Shown here piece after piece: positions 9,766 through 21,900 of a stretch of 64,000 bases of DNA. The notes under the pieces are model-generated. The model saw nothing but the letters and a program-made list of their open reading frames with translations, was not told where the DNA came from and did not search any database. The stretch is from Closterium sp. Naga37s-1. Its lineage: Eukaryota; Streptophyta; Zygnematophyceae; Desmidiales; Closteriaceae. Location of the stretch: NCBI GenBank assembly GCA_947471745.1, contig CANJKZ010000982.1, positions 1 through 64,000 of the forward strand, in the 5' to 3' direction. How positions within the stretch are numbered: position 1 is the first letter of the stretch; the number at the start of each line of letters is the position of its first letter. The position numbers and the translations under genes were made by a program.

Positions 9766-11512
9766 GTGACTTTTGAGTCGACTCAAAAGTCAGCAGGGAA
9801 TGGCAAAGCGAGTGGTTTTATGCTCCCTGTGCTGTGCCCCCAGAGCTTCAGCAATGCCTGGTATGTTCCACCCTTACTTTGGAGTTTGGGGTTTTGGCTT
9901 GTTCGAACAGCAGCAACAGGGGCAGCAGCAGCAGGTGATGGCAAAGCGAGTGGTTTTATGCTCCCTGTGCTCTTCCCCCAGAGGTGACTTTTGAGTCGAC
10001 TCAAAAGTCAGCAGGGAATGGCAAAGCGAGTGGTTTTATGCTCCCTGTGCTGTGCCCCCAGAGCTTCAGCAATGCCTGGTATGTTCCACCCTTACTTTGG
10101 AGTTTGGGTTTTGGCTTGTTCGAACAGCAGCAACAGGGGCAGCAGCAGCAGGTGATGGCAAAGCGAGTGGTTTTATGCTCCCTGTGCTCTTCCCCCAGAG
10201 GTGACTTTTAAGTCGACTCAAAAGTCAGCAGGGAATGGCAAAGCGAGTGGTTTTATGCTCCCTGTGCTGTGCCCCCAGAGCTTCAGCAATGCCTGGTATG
10301 TTCCACCCTTACTTTGGAGTTTGGGGTTTTGGCTTGTTCGAACAGCAGCAACAGGGGCAGCAGCAGCAGGTGATGGCAAAGCGAGTGGTTTTATGCTCCC
10401 TGTGCTCTTCCCCCAGAGGTGACTTTTGAGTCGACTCAAAAGTCAGCAGGGAATGGCAAAGCGAGTGGTTTTATGCTCCCTGTGCTGTGCCCCCAGAGCT
10501 TCAGCAATGCCTGGTATGTTCCACCCTTACTTTGGAGTTTGGGGTTTTGGCTTGTTCGAACAGCAGCAACAGGGGCAGCAGCAGCAGCAGGTGATGGCAA
10601 AGCGAGTGGTTTTATGCTCCCTGTGCTCTTCCCCCAGATGTGACTTTTGAGTCGACTCAAAAGTCAGCAGGGAATGGCAAAGCGAGTGGTTTTATGCTCC
10701 CTGTGCTGTGCCCCCAGAGCTTCAGCAATGCCTGGTATGTTCCACCCTTACTTTGGAGTTTGGGGTTTTGGCTTGTTCGAACAGCAGCAACAGGGGCAGC
10801 AGCAGCAGGTGATGGCAAAGCGAGTGGTTTTATGCTCCCTGTGCTCTTCCCCCAGAGGTGACTTTTGAGTCGACTCAAAAGTCAGCAGGGAATGGCAAAG
10901 CGAGTGGTTTTATGCTCCCTGTGCTGTGCCCCCAGAGCTTCAGCAATGCCTGGTATGTTCCACCCTTACTTTGGAGTTTGGGGTTTTGGCTTGTTCGAAC
11001 AGCAGCAACAGGGACAGCAGCAGCAGGTGATGGCAAAGCGAGTGGTTTTATGCTCCCTGTGCTCTTCCCCCAGAGGTGACTTTTGAGTCGACTCAAAAGT
11101 CAGCAGGGAATGGCAAAGCGAGTGGTTTTATGCTCCCTGTGCTGTGCCCCCAGAGCTTCAGCAATGCCTGGTATGTTCCACCCTTACTTTGGAGTTTGGG
11201 GTTTTGGCTTGTTTCGAACAGCAGCAACAGGGGCAGCAGCAGCAGGTGATGGCAAAGCGAGTGGTTTTATGCTCCCTGTGCTCTTCCCCCAGAGGTGACT
11301 TTTGAGTCGACTCAAAAGTCAGCAGGGAATGGCAAAGCGAGTGGTTTTATGCTCCCTGTGCTGTGCCCCCAGAGCTTCAGCAATGCCTGGTATGTTCCAC
11401 CCTTACTTTGGAGTTTGGGGTTTTGGCTTGTTCGAACAGCAGCAACAGGGGCAGCAGCAGCAGGTGATGGCAAAGCGAGTGGTTTTATGCTCCCTGTGCT
11501 CTTCCCCCAGAG

Positions 11513-12155
11513 GTGACTTTTGAGTCGACTCAAAAGTCAGCAGGGAATGGCAAAGCGAGTGGTTTTATGCTCCCTGTGCTGTGCCCCCAGAGCTTCAGCA
11601 ATGCCTGGTATGTTCCACCCTTACTTTGGAGTTTGGGGTTTTGGCTTGTTCGAACAGCAACAACAGGGGCAGCAGCAGCAGGTGATGGCAAAGCGAGTGG
11701 TTTTATGCTCCCTGTGCTGTGCCCCCAGAGCTTCAGCAATGCCTGGTATGTTCCACCCTTACTTTGGAGTTTGGGGTTTTGGCTTGTTCGAACAGCAGCA
11801 ACAGGGGCAGCAGCAGCAGGTGATGGCAAAGCGAGTGGTTTTATGCTCCCTGTGCTGTGCCCCCAGAGCTTCAGCAATGCCTGGTATGTTCCACCCTTAC
11901 TTTGGAGTTTGGGGTTTTGGCTTGTTCGAACAGCAGCAACAGGGGCAGCAGCAGCAGGTGATGGCAAAGCGAGTGGTTTTATGCTCCCTGTGCTGTGCCC
12001 CCAGAGCTTCAGCAATGCCTGGTATGTTCCACCCTTACTTTGGAGTTTGGGGTTTTGGCTTGTTCGAACAGCAGCAACAGGGGCAGCAGCAGCAGGTGAT
12101 GGCAAAGCGAGTGGTTTTATGCTCCCTGTGCTCTTCCCCCAGAGGTGACTTTTGA
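11513..12155 (+). repeat. short-unit cluster encoding four in-frame 46-residue repeats
   Basis: Four C modules behind one palindrome, exactly 632 bp to the next unit start at 12145. With no indels, the frame from the ATG at 11601 stays open to the TGA at 12153-12155, giving 184 codons: four tandem 46-residue repeats, each starting MPGMFHPYFGVWGFGLF and containing the Gln tract. The B modules between repeats read CAPRASA in place of the terminal SSPRGDF. This is the clearest sign that the C+B unit is a frame-preserving 138-bp repeat. No known domain is visible and expression is unproven. Confidence 0.85.
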
Positions 12156-13452
12156 GTCGACTCAAAAGTCAGCAGGGAATGGCAAAGCGAGTGGTTTTAT
12201 GCTCCCTGTGCTGTGCCCCCAGAGCTTCAGCAATGCCTGGTATGTTCCACCCTTACTTTGGAGTTTGGGGTTTTGGCTTGTTCGAACAGCAGCAACAGGG
12301 GCAGCAGCAGCAGGTGATGGCAAAGCGAGTGGTTTTATGCTCCCTGTGCTCTTCCCCCAGAGGTGACTTTTGAGTCGACTCAAAAGTCAGCAGGGAATGG
12401 CAAAGCGAGTGGTTTTATGCTCCCTGTGCTGTGCCCCCAGAGCTTCAGCAATGCCTGGTATGTTCCACCCTTACTTTGGAGTTTGGGGTTTTGGCTTGTT
12501 CGAACAGCAGCAACAGGGGCAGCAGCAGCAGGTGATGGCAAAGCGAGTGGTTTTATGCTCCCTGTGCTCTTCCCCCAGAGGTGACTTTTAAGTCGACTCA
12601 AAAGTCAGCAGGGAATGGCAAAGCGAGTGGTTTTATGCTCCCTGTGCTGTGCCCCCAGAGCTTCAGCAATGCCTGGTATGTTCCACCCTTACTTTGGAGT
12701 TTGGGGTTTTGGCTTGTTCGAACAGCAGCAACAGGGGCAGCAGCAGCAGGTGATGGCAAAGCGAGTGGTTTTATGCTCCCTGTGCTCTTCCCCCAGAGGT
12801 GACTTTTGAGTCGACTCAAAAGTCAGCAGGGAATGGCAAAGCGAGTGGTTTTATGCTCCCTGTGCTGTGCCCCCAGAGCTTCAGCAATGCCTGGTATGTT
12901 CCACCCTTACTTTGGAGTTTGGGGTTTTGGCTTGTTCGAACAGCAGCAACAGGGGCAGCAGCAGCAGGTGATGGCAAAGCGAGTGGTTTTATGCTCCCTG
13001 TGCTCTTCCCCCAGATGTGACTTTTGAGTCGACTCAAAAGTCAGCAGGGAATGGCAAAGCGAGTGGTTTTATGCTCCCTGTGCTGTGCCCCCAGAGCTTC
13101 AGCAATGCCTGGTATGTTCCACCCTTACTTTGGAGTTTGGGGTTTTGGCTTGTTCGAACAGCAGCAACAGGGGCAGCAGCAGCAGGTGATGGCAAAGCGA
13201 GTGGTTTTATGCTCCCTGTGCTCTTCCCCCAGAGGTGACTTTTGAGTCGACTCAAAAGTCAGCAGGGAATGGCAAAGCGAGTGGTTTTATGCTCCCTGTG
13301 CTGTGCCCCCAGAGCTTCAGCAATGCCTGGTATGTTCCACCCTTACTTTGGAGTTTGGGGTTTTGGCTTGTTCGAACAGCAGCAACAGGGGCAGCAGCAG
13401 CAGGTGATGGCAAAGCGAGTGGTTTTATGCTCCCTGTGCTCTTCCCCCAGAG

Positions 13453-16400
13453 GTGACTTTTGAGTCGACTCAAAAGTCAGCAGGGAATGGCAAAGCGAGT
13501 GGTTTTATGCTCCCTGTGCTGTGCCCCCAGAGCTTCAGCAATGCCTGGGATGTTCCACCCTTACTTTGGAGTTTGGGGTTTTGGCTTGTTCGAACAGCAG
13601 CAACAGGGGCAGCAGCAGCAGGTGATGGCAAAGCGAGTGGTTTTATGCTCCCTGTGCTCTTCCCCCAGAGGTGACTTTTGAGTCGACTCAAAAGTCAGCA
13701 GGGAATGGCAAAGCGAGTGGTTTTATGCTCCCTGTGCTGTGCCCCCAGAGGTTCGGCAGTGCCTGGGATGTTCCACCCTTACTTTGGAGTTTGGGGTTTT
13801 GGCTTGTTCGAACAGCAGCAACAGGGGCAGCAGCAGCAGGTGATGGCAAAGCGAGTGGTTTTATGCTCCCTGTGCTCTTCCCCCAGAGGTGACTTTTGAG
13901 TCGACTCAAAAGTCAGCAGGGAATGGCAAAGCGAGTGGTTTTATGCTCCCTGTGCTGTGCCCCCAGAGGTTCAGCAAGTGCCTGGTATGTTCCACCCTTA
14001 CTTTGGAGTTTGGGGTTTTGGCTTGTTCGAACAGCAGCAACAGGGGCAGCAGCAGCAGGTGATGGCAAAGCGAGTGGTTTTATGCTCCCTGTGCTCTTCC
14101 CCCAGAGGTGACTTTTGAGTCGACTCAAAAGTCAGCAGGGAATGGCAAAGCGAGTGGTTTTATGCTCCCTGTGCTGTGCCCCCAGAGCTTCAGCAATGCC
14201 TGGTATGTTCCACCCTTACTTTGGAGTTTGGGGTTTTGGCTTGTTCGAACAGCAGCAACAGGGGCAGCAGCAGCAGGTGATGGCAAAGCGAGTGGTTTTA
14301 TGCTCCCTGTGCTCTTCCCCCAGAGGTGACTTTTGAGTCGACTCAAAAGTCAGCAGGGAATGGCAAAGCGAGTGGTTTTATGCTCCCTGTGCTGTGCTCC
14401 CAGAGCTTCAGCAATGCCTGGTATGTTCCACCCTTACTTTGGAGTTTGGGGTTTTGGCTTGTTCGAACAGCAGCAACAGGGGCAGCAGCAGCAGGTGATG
14501 GCAAAGCGAGTGGTTTTATGCTCCCTGTGCTCTTCCCCCAGAGGTGACTTTTGAGTCGACTCAAAAGTCAGCAGGGAATGGCAAAGCGAGTGGTTTTATG
14601 CTCCCTGTGCTGTGCCCCCAGAGCTTCAGCAATGCCTGGTATGTTCCACCCTTACTTTGGAGTTTGGGGTTTTGGCTTGTTCGAACAGCAGCAACAGGGG
14701 CAGCAGCAGCAGGTGATGGCAAAGCGAGTGGTTTTATGCTCCCTGTGCTCTTCCCCCAGAGGTGACTTTTGAGTCGACTCAAAAGTCAGCAGGGAATGGC
14801 AAAGCGAGTGGTTTTATGCTCCCTGTGCTGTGCCCCCAGAGCTTCAGCAATGCCTGGTATGTTCCACCCTTACTTTGGAGTTTGGGGTTTTGGCTTGTTC
14901 GAACAGCAGCAACAGGGGCAGCAGCAGCAGGTGATGGCAAAGCGAGTGGTTTTATGCTCCCTGTGCTGTGCCCCCAGAGCTTCAGCAATGCCTGGTATGT
15001 TCCACCCTTACTTTGGAGTTTGGGGTTTTGGCTTGTTCGAACAGCAGCAACAGGGGCAGCAGCAGCAGGTGATGGCAAAGCGAGTGGTTTTATGCTCCCT
15101 GTGCTCTTCCCCCAGAGGTGACTTTTGAGTCGACTCAAAAGTCAGCAGGGAATGGCAAAGCGAGTGGTTTTATGCTCCCTGTGCTGTGCCCCCAGAGGTT
15201 CAGCAATGCCTGGTATGTTCCACCCTTACTTTGGAGTTTGGGGTTTTGGCTTGTTCGAACAGCAGCAACAGGGGCAGCAGCAGCAGGTGATGGCAAAGCG
15301 AGTGGTTTGATGCTCCCTGTGCTCTTCCCCCAGAGGTGACTTTTGAGTCGACTCAAAAGTCAGCAGGGAATGGCAAAGCGAGTGGTTTTATGCTCCCTGT
15401 GCTGTGCCCCCAGAGCTTCAGCAATGCCTGGTATGTTCCACCCTTACTTTGGAGTTTGGGGTTTTGGCTTGTTCGAACAGCAGCAACAGGGACAGCAGCA
15501 GCAGGTGATGGCAAAGCGAGTGGTTTTATGCTCCCTGTGCTCTTCCCCCAGAGGTGACTTTTGAGTCGACTCAAAAGTCAGCAGGGAATGGCAAAGCGAG
15601 TGGTTTTATGCTCCCTGTGCTGTGCCCCCAGAGCTTCAGCAATGCCTGGTATGTTCCACCCTTACTTTGGAGTTTGGGGTTTTGGCTTGTTCGAACAGCA
15701 GCAACAGGGGCAGCAGCAGCAGGTGATGGCAAAGCGAGTGGTTTTATGCTCCCTGTGCTCTTCCCCCAGAGGTGACTTTTGAGTCGACTCAAAAGTCAGC
15801 AGGGAATGGCAAAGCGAGTGGTTTTATGCTCCCTGTGCTGTGCCCCCAGAGCTTCAGCAATGCCTGGTATGTTCCACCCTTACTTTGGAGTTTGGGGTTT
15901 TGGCTTGTTCGAACAGCAGCAACAGGGGCAGCAGCAGCAGGTGATGGCAAAGCGAGTGGTTTTATGCTCCCTGTGCTCTTCCCCCAGAGGTGACTTTTGA
16001 GTCGACTCAAAAGTCAGCAGGGAATGGCAAAGCGAGTGGTTTTATGCTCCCTGTGCTGTGCCCCCAGAGCTTCAGCAATGCCTGGTATGTTCCACCCTTA
16101 CTTTGGAGTTTGGGGTTTTGGCTTGTTCGAACAGCAGCAACAGGGGCAGCAGCAGCAGGTGATGGCAAAGCGAGTGGTTTTATGCTCCCTGTGCTCTTCC
16201 CCCAGAGGTGACTTTTGAGTCGACTCAAAAGTCAGCAGGGAATGGCAAAGCGAGTGGTTTTATGCTCCCTGTGCTGTGCCCCCAGAGCTTCAGCAATGCC
16301 TGGTATGTTCCACCCTTACTTTGGAGTTTGGGGTTTTGGCTTGTTCGAACAGCAGCAACAGGGGCAGCAGCAGCAGGTGATGGCAAAGCGAGTGGTTTTA

Positions 16401-18962
16401 TGCTCCCTGTGCTCTTCCCCCAGAGGTGACTTTTGAGTCGACTCAAAAGTCAGCAGGGAATGGCAAAGCGAGTGGTTTTATGCTCCCTGTGCTGTGCCCC
16501 CAGAGCTTCAGCAATGCCTGGTATGTTCCACCCTTACTTTGGAGTTTGGGGTTTTGGCTTGTTCGAACAGCAGCAACAGGGGCAGCAGCAGCAGGTGATG
16601 GCAAAGCGAGTGGTTTTATGCTCCCTGTGCTCTTCCCCCAGAGGTGACTTTTGAGTCGACTCAAAAGTCAGCAGGGAATGGCAAAGCGAGTGGTTTTATG
16701 CTCCCTGTGCTGTGCCCCCAGAGGTTCAGGCAATGCCTGGTATGTTCCACCCTTACTTTGGAGTTTGGGGTTTTGGCTTGTTCGAACAGCAGCAACAGGG
16801 GCAGCAGCAGCAGGTGATGGCAAAGCGAGTGGTTTTATGCTCCCTGTGCTCTTCCCCCAGAGGTGACTTTTGAGTCGACTCAAAAGTCAGCAGGGAATGG
16901 CAAAGCGAGTGGTTTTATGCTCCCTGTGCTGTGCCCCCAGAGCTTCAGCAATGCCTGGTATGTTCCACCCTTACTTTGGAGTTTGGGGTTTTGGCTTGTT
17001 CGAACAGCAGCAACAGGGGCAGCAGCAGCAGGTGATGGCAAAGCGAGTGGTTTTATGCTCCCTGTGCTCTTCCCCCAGAGGTGACTTTTGAGTCGACTCA
17101 AAAGTCAGCAGGGAATGGCAAAGCGAGTGGTTTTATGCTCCCTGTGCTGTGCCCCCAGAGGTTCGGCAGTGCCTGGGATGTTCCACCCTCACTTTGGAGT
17201 TTGGGGTTTTGGCTTGTTCGAACAGCAGCAACAGGGGCAGCAGCAGCAGGTGATGGCAAAGCGAGTGGTTTTATGCTCCCTGTGCTCTTCCCCCAGAGGT
17301 GACTTTTGAGTCGACTCAAAAGTCAGCAGGGAATGGCAAAGCGAGTGGTTTTATGCTCCCTGTGCTGTGCCCCCAGAGGTTCGGCAGTGCCTGGGATGTT
17401 CCACCCTTACTTTGGAGTTTGGGGTTTTGGCTTGTTCGAACAGCAGCAACAGGGGCAGCAGCAGCAGGTGATGGCAAAGCGAGTGGTTTTATGCTCCCTG
17501 TGCTCTTCCCCCAGAGGTGACTTTTGAGTCGACTCAAAAGTCAGCAGGGAATGGCAAAGCGAGTGGTTTTATGCTCCCTGTGCTGTGCCCCCAGAGGTTC
17601 GGCAGTGCCTGGGATGTTCCACCCTTACTTTGGAGTTTGGGGTTTTGGCTTGTTCGAACAGCAGCAACAGGGGCAGCAGCAGCAGGTGATGGCAAAGCGA
17701 GTGGTTTTATGCTCCCTGTGCTCTTCCCCCAGAGGTGACTTTTGAGTCGACTCAAAAGTCAGCAGGGAATGGCAAAGCGAGTGGTTTTATGCTCCCTGTG
17801 CTGTGCCCCCAGAGGTTCGGCAGTGCCTGGGATGTTCCACCCTTACTTTGGAGTTTGGGGTTTTGGCTTGTTCGAACAGCAGCAACAGGGGCAGCAGCAG
17901 CAGGTGATGGCAAAGCGAGTGGTTTTATGCTCCCTGTGCTCTTCCCCCAGAGGTGACTTTTGAGTCGACTCAAAAGTCAGCAGGGAATGGCAAAGCGAGT
18001 GGTTTTATGCTCCCTGTGCTGTGCCCCCAGAGCTTCAGCAATGCCTGGTATGTTCCACCCTTACTTTGGAGTTTGGGGTTTTGGCTTGTTCGAACAGCAG
18101 CAACAGGGGCAGCAGCAGTAGGTGATGGCAAAGCGAGTGGTTTTATGCTCCCTGTGCTCTTCCCCCAGAGGTGACTTTTGAGTCGACTCAAAAGTCAGCA
18201 GGGAATGGCAAAGCGAGTGGTTTTATGCTCCCTGTGCTGTGCCCCCAGAGGTTCAGCAATGCCTGGTATGTTCCACCCTTACTTTGGAGTTTGGGGTTTT
18301 GGCTTGTTCGAACAGCAGCAACAGGGGCAGCAGCAGCAGGTGATGGCAAAGCGAGTGGTTTTATGCTCCCTGTGCTCTTCCCCCAGAGGTGACTTTTGAG
18401 TCGACTCAAAAGTCAGCAGGGAATGGCAAAGCGAGTGGTTTTATGCTCCCTGTGCTGTGCCCCCAGAGCTTCAGCAATGCCTGGTATGTTCCACCCTTAC
18501 TTTGGAGTTTGGGGTTTTGGCTTGTTCGAACAGCAGCAACAGGGGCAGCAGCAGCAGGTGATGGCAAAGCGAGTAGTTTTATGCTCCCTGTGCTCTTCCC
18601 CCAGAGGTGACTTTTGAGTCAACTCAAAAGTCAGCAGGGAATGGCAAAGCGAGTGGTTTTATGCTCCCTGTGCTGTGCCCCCAGAGCTTCAGCAATGCCT
18701 GGTATGTTCCACCCTTACTTTGGAGTTTGGGGTTTTGGCTTGTTCGAACAGCAGCAACAGGGGCAGCAGCAGCAGGTGATGGCAAAGCGAGTGGTTTTAT
18801 GCTCCCTGTGCTGTGCCCCCAGAGCTTCAGCAATGCCTGGTATGTTCCACCCTTACTTTGGAGTTTGGGGTTTTGGCTTGTTCGAACAGCAGCAACAGGG
18901 GCAGCAGCAGCAGGTGATGGCAAAGCGAGTGGTTTTATGCTCCCTGTGCTCTTCCCCCAGAG
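13453..18962 (+). repeat. transition block, S and G units interleaved
   Basis: The unit at 13453 has only the last diagnostic base changed (CTTCAGCAATGCCTGGG). The first full G-type unit starts at 13671. S-type units then return from 14108 to 16863 and G-type from 17081 to 17735, followed by S or part-changed units to 18607. Two hybrid-length units of 219 bp start at 13889 and 16644. A two-C short-unit cluster lies at 18607-18962; its palindrome carries G to A at 18621, changing GTCGAC to GTCAAC. Confidence 0.85.
14762..15553 (+). repeat. second copy of a three-unit marker series
   Basis: A 356-bp two-C unit at 14762 is followed by a unit with GTTCAGCAATGCC and TTTGATG (G at 15309), then by a unit with GGGACAGC (A at 15492). 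The series at 7689-8480 has the same changes at the same offsets (G at 8236, A at 8419). The two series are 7,073 bp apart, so a block was copied within the array. GGGACAGC occurs a third time at 11014. Confidence 0.8.
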
Positions 18963-21900
18963 GTGACTTTTGAGTCGACTCAAAAGTCAGCAGGGAATGG
19001 CAAAGCGAGTGGTTTTATGCTCCCTGTGCTGTGCCCCCAGAGGTTCGGCAGTGCCTGGGATGTTCCACCCTTACTTTGGAGTTTGGGGTTTTGGCTTGTT
19101 CGAACAGCAGCAACAGGGGCAGCAGCAGCAGGTGATGGCAAAGCGAGTGGTTTTATGCTCCCTGTGCTCTTCCCCCAGAGGTGACTTTTGAGTCGACTCA
19201 AAAGTCAGCAGGGAATGGCAAAGCGAGTGGTTTTATGCTCCCTGTGCTGTGCCCCCAGAGGTTCGGCAGTGCCTGGGATGTTCCACCCTTACTTTGGAGT
19301 TTGGGGTTTTGGCTTGTTCGAACAGCAGCAACAGGGGCAGCAGCAGCAGGTGATGGCAAAGCGAGTGGTTTTATGCTCCCTGTGCTCTTCCCCCAGAGGT
19401 GACTTTTGAGTCGACTCAAAAGTCAGCAGGGAATGGCAAAGCGAGTGGTTTTATGCTCCCTGTGCTGTGCCCCCAGAGGTTCGGCAGTGCCTGGGATGTT
19501 CCACCCTTACTTTGGAGTTTGGGGTTTTGGCTTGTTCGAACAGCAGCAACAGGGGCAGCAGCAGCAGGTGATGGCAAAGCGAGTGGTTTTATGCTCCCTG
19601 TGCTCTTCCCCCAGAGGTGACTTTTGAGTCGACTCAAAAGTCAGCAGGGAATGGCAAAGCGAGTGGTTTTATGCTCCCTGTGCTGTGCCCCCAGAGGTTC
19701 GGCAGTGCCTGGGATGTTCCACCCTTACTTTGGAGTTTGGGGTTTTGGCTTGTTCGAACAGCAGCAACAGGGGCAGCAGCAGCAGGTGATGGCAAAGCGA
19801 GTGGTTTTATGCTCCCTGTGCTCTTCCCCCAGAGGTGACTTTTGAGTCGACTCAAAAGTCAGCAGGGAATGGCAAAGCGAGTGGTTTTATGCTCCCTGTG
19901 CTGTGCCCCCAGAGGTTCGGCAGTGCCTGGGATGTTCCACCCTTACTTTGGAGTTTGGGGTTTTGGCTTGTTCGAACAGCAGCAACAGGGGCAGCAGCAG
20001 CAGGTGATGGCAAAGCGAGTGGTTTTATGCTCCCTGTGCTCTTCCCCCAGAGGTGACTTTTGAGTCGACTCAAAAGTCAGCAGGGAATGGCAAAGCGAGT
20101 GGTTTTATGCTCCCTGTGCTGTGCCCCCAGAGGTTCGGCAGTGCCTGGGATGTTCCACCCTTACTTTGGAGTTTGGGGTTTTGGCTTGTTCGAACAGCAG
20201 CAACAGGGGCAGCAGCAGCAGGTGATGGCAAAGCGAGTGGTTTTATGCTCCCTGTGCTCTTCCCCCAGAGGTGACTTTTGAGTCGACTCAAAAGTCAGCA
20301 GGGAATGGCAAAGCGAGTGGTTTTATGCTCCCTGTGCTGTGCCCCCAGAGGTTCGGCAGTGCCTGGGATGTTCCACCCTTACTTTGGAGTTTGGGGTTTT
20401 GGCTTGTTCGAACAGCAGCAACAGGGGCAGCAGCAGCAGGTGATGGCAAAGCGAGTGGTTTTATGCTCCCTGTGCTCTTCCCCCAGAGGTGACTTTTGAG
20501 TCGACTCAAAAGTCAGCAGGGAATGGCAAAGCGAGTGGTTTTATGCTCCCTGTGCTGTGCCCCCAGAGGTTCGGCAGTGCCTGGGATGTTCCACCCTTAC
20601 TTTGGAGTTTGGGGTTTTGGCTTGTTCGAACAGCAGCAACAGGGGCAGCAGCAGCAGGTGATGGCAAAGCGAGTGGTTTTATGCTCCCTGTGCTCTTCCC
20701 CCAGAGGTGACTTTTGAGTCGACTCAAAAGTCAGCAGGGAATGGCAAAGCGAGTGGTTTTATGCTCCCTGTGCTGTGCCCCCAGAGGTTCGGCAGTGCCT
20801 GGGATGTTCCACCCTTACTTTGGAGTTTGGGGTTTTGGCTTGTTCGAACAGCAGCAACAGGGGCAGCAGCAGCAGGTGATGGCAAAGCGAGTGGTTTTAT
20901 GCTCCCTGTGCTCTTCCCCCAGAGGTGACTTTTGAGTCGACTCAAAAGTCAGCAGGGAATGGCAAAGCGAGTGGTTTTATGCTCCCTGTGCTGTGCCCCC
21001 AGAGGTTCGGCAGTGCCTGGGATGTTCCACCCTTACTTTGGAGTTTGGGGTTTTGGCTTGTTCGAACAGCAGCAACAGGGGCAGCAGCAGCAGGTGATGG
21101 CAAAGCGAGTGGTTTTATGCTCCCTGTGCTCTTCCCCCAGAGGTGACTTTTGAGTCGACTCAAAAGTCAGCAGGGAATGGCAAAGCGAGTGGTTTTATGC
21201 TCCCTGTGCTGTGCCCCCAGAGCTTCAGCAATGCCTGGTATGTTCCACCCTTACTTTGGAGTTTGGGGTTTTGGCTTGTTCGAACAGCAGCAACAGGGGC
21301 AGCAGCAGCAGGTGATGGCAAAGCGAGTGGTTTTATGCTCCCTGTGCTCTTCCCCCAGAGGTGACTTTTGAGTCGACTCAAAAGTCAGCAGGGAATGGCA
21401 AAGCGAGTGGTTTTATGCTCCCTGTGCTGTGCCCCCAGAGGTTCAGCAATGCCTGGTATGTTCCACCCTTACTTTGGAGTTTGGGGTTTTGGCTTGTTCG
21501 AACAGCAGCAACAGGGGCAGCAGCAGCAGGTGATGGCAAAGCGAGTGGTTTTATGCTCCCTGTGCTCTTCCCCCAGAGGTGACTTTTGAGTCGACTCAAA
21601 AGTCAGCAGGGAATGGCAAAGCGAGTGGTTTTATGCTCCCTGTGCTGTGCCCCCAGAGGTTCAGGCAAGTGCCTGGTATGTTCCACCCTTACTTTGGAGT
21701 TTGGGGTTTTGGCTTGTTCGAACAGCAGCAACAGGGGCAGCAGCAGCAGGTGATGGCAAAGCGAGTGGTTTTATGCTCCCTGTGCTCTTCCCCCAGAGGT
21801 GACTTTTGAGTCGACTCAAAAGTCAGCAGGGAATGGCAAAGCGAGTGGTTTTATGCTCCCTGTGCTGTGCCCCCAGAGGTTCGGCAGTGCCTGGGATGTT

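Larger units (their letters stand above)
9135..13237 (+). repeat. internal segmental duplication, period about 2.38 kb
   Basis: Two blocks carry the same markers at the same spacing. The four-C cluster with GCAACAACAGG starts at 9135 and 11513. A broken palindrome (G to A) follows at 10210 and 12590. CAGATGTGAC (G to T) follows at 10639 and 13016. The offsets are 2377-2380 bp. Copy 1 also has a CAG insertion (unit 10419) and two missing Gs that copy 2 lacks, so the copies are not an assembly echo of one read set. Confidence 0.8.
3148..13452 (+). repeat. S-type block with short-unit clusters
   Basis: Most units here carry the S signature CTTCAGCAATGCCTGGT and are exactly 218 bp. Six of the nine internal 138-bp short-unit clusters lie here (starts 3148, 4297, 5666, 7689, 9135, 11513). 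The units at 3861 and 8045 have only the first diagnostic base changed (GTTCAGCAATGCCTGGT). Scattered markers such as GGGACAGC, GCAACAACAGG, a broken palindrome and CAGATGTGAC recur in the same order, which reveals internal segmental duplications. Confidence 0.9.
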
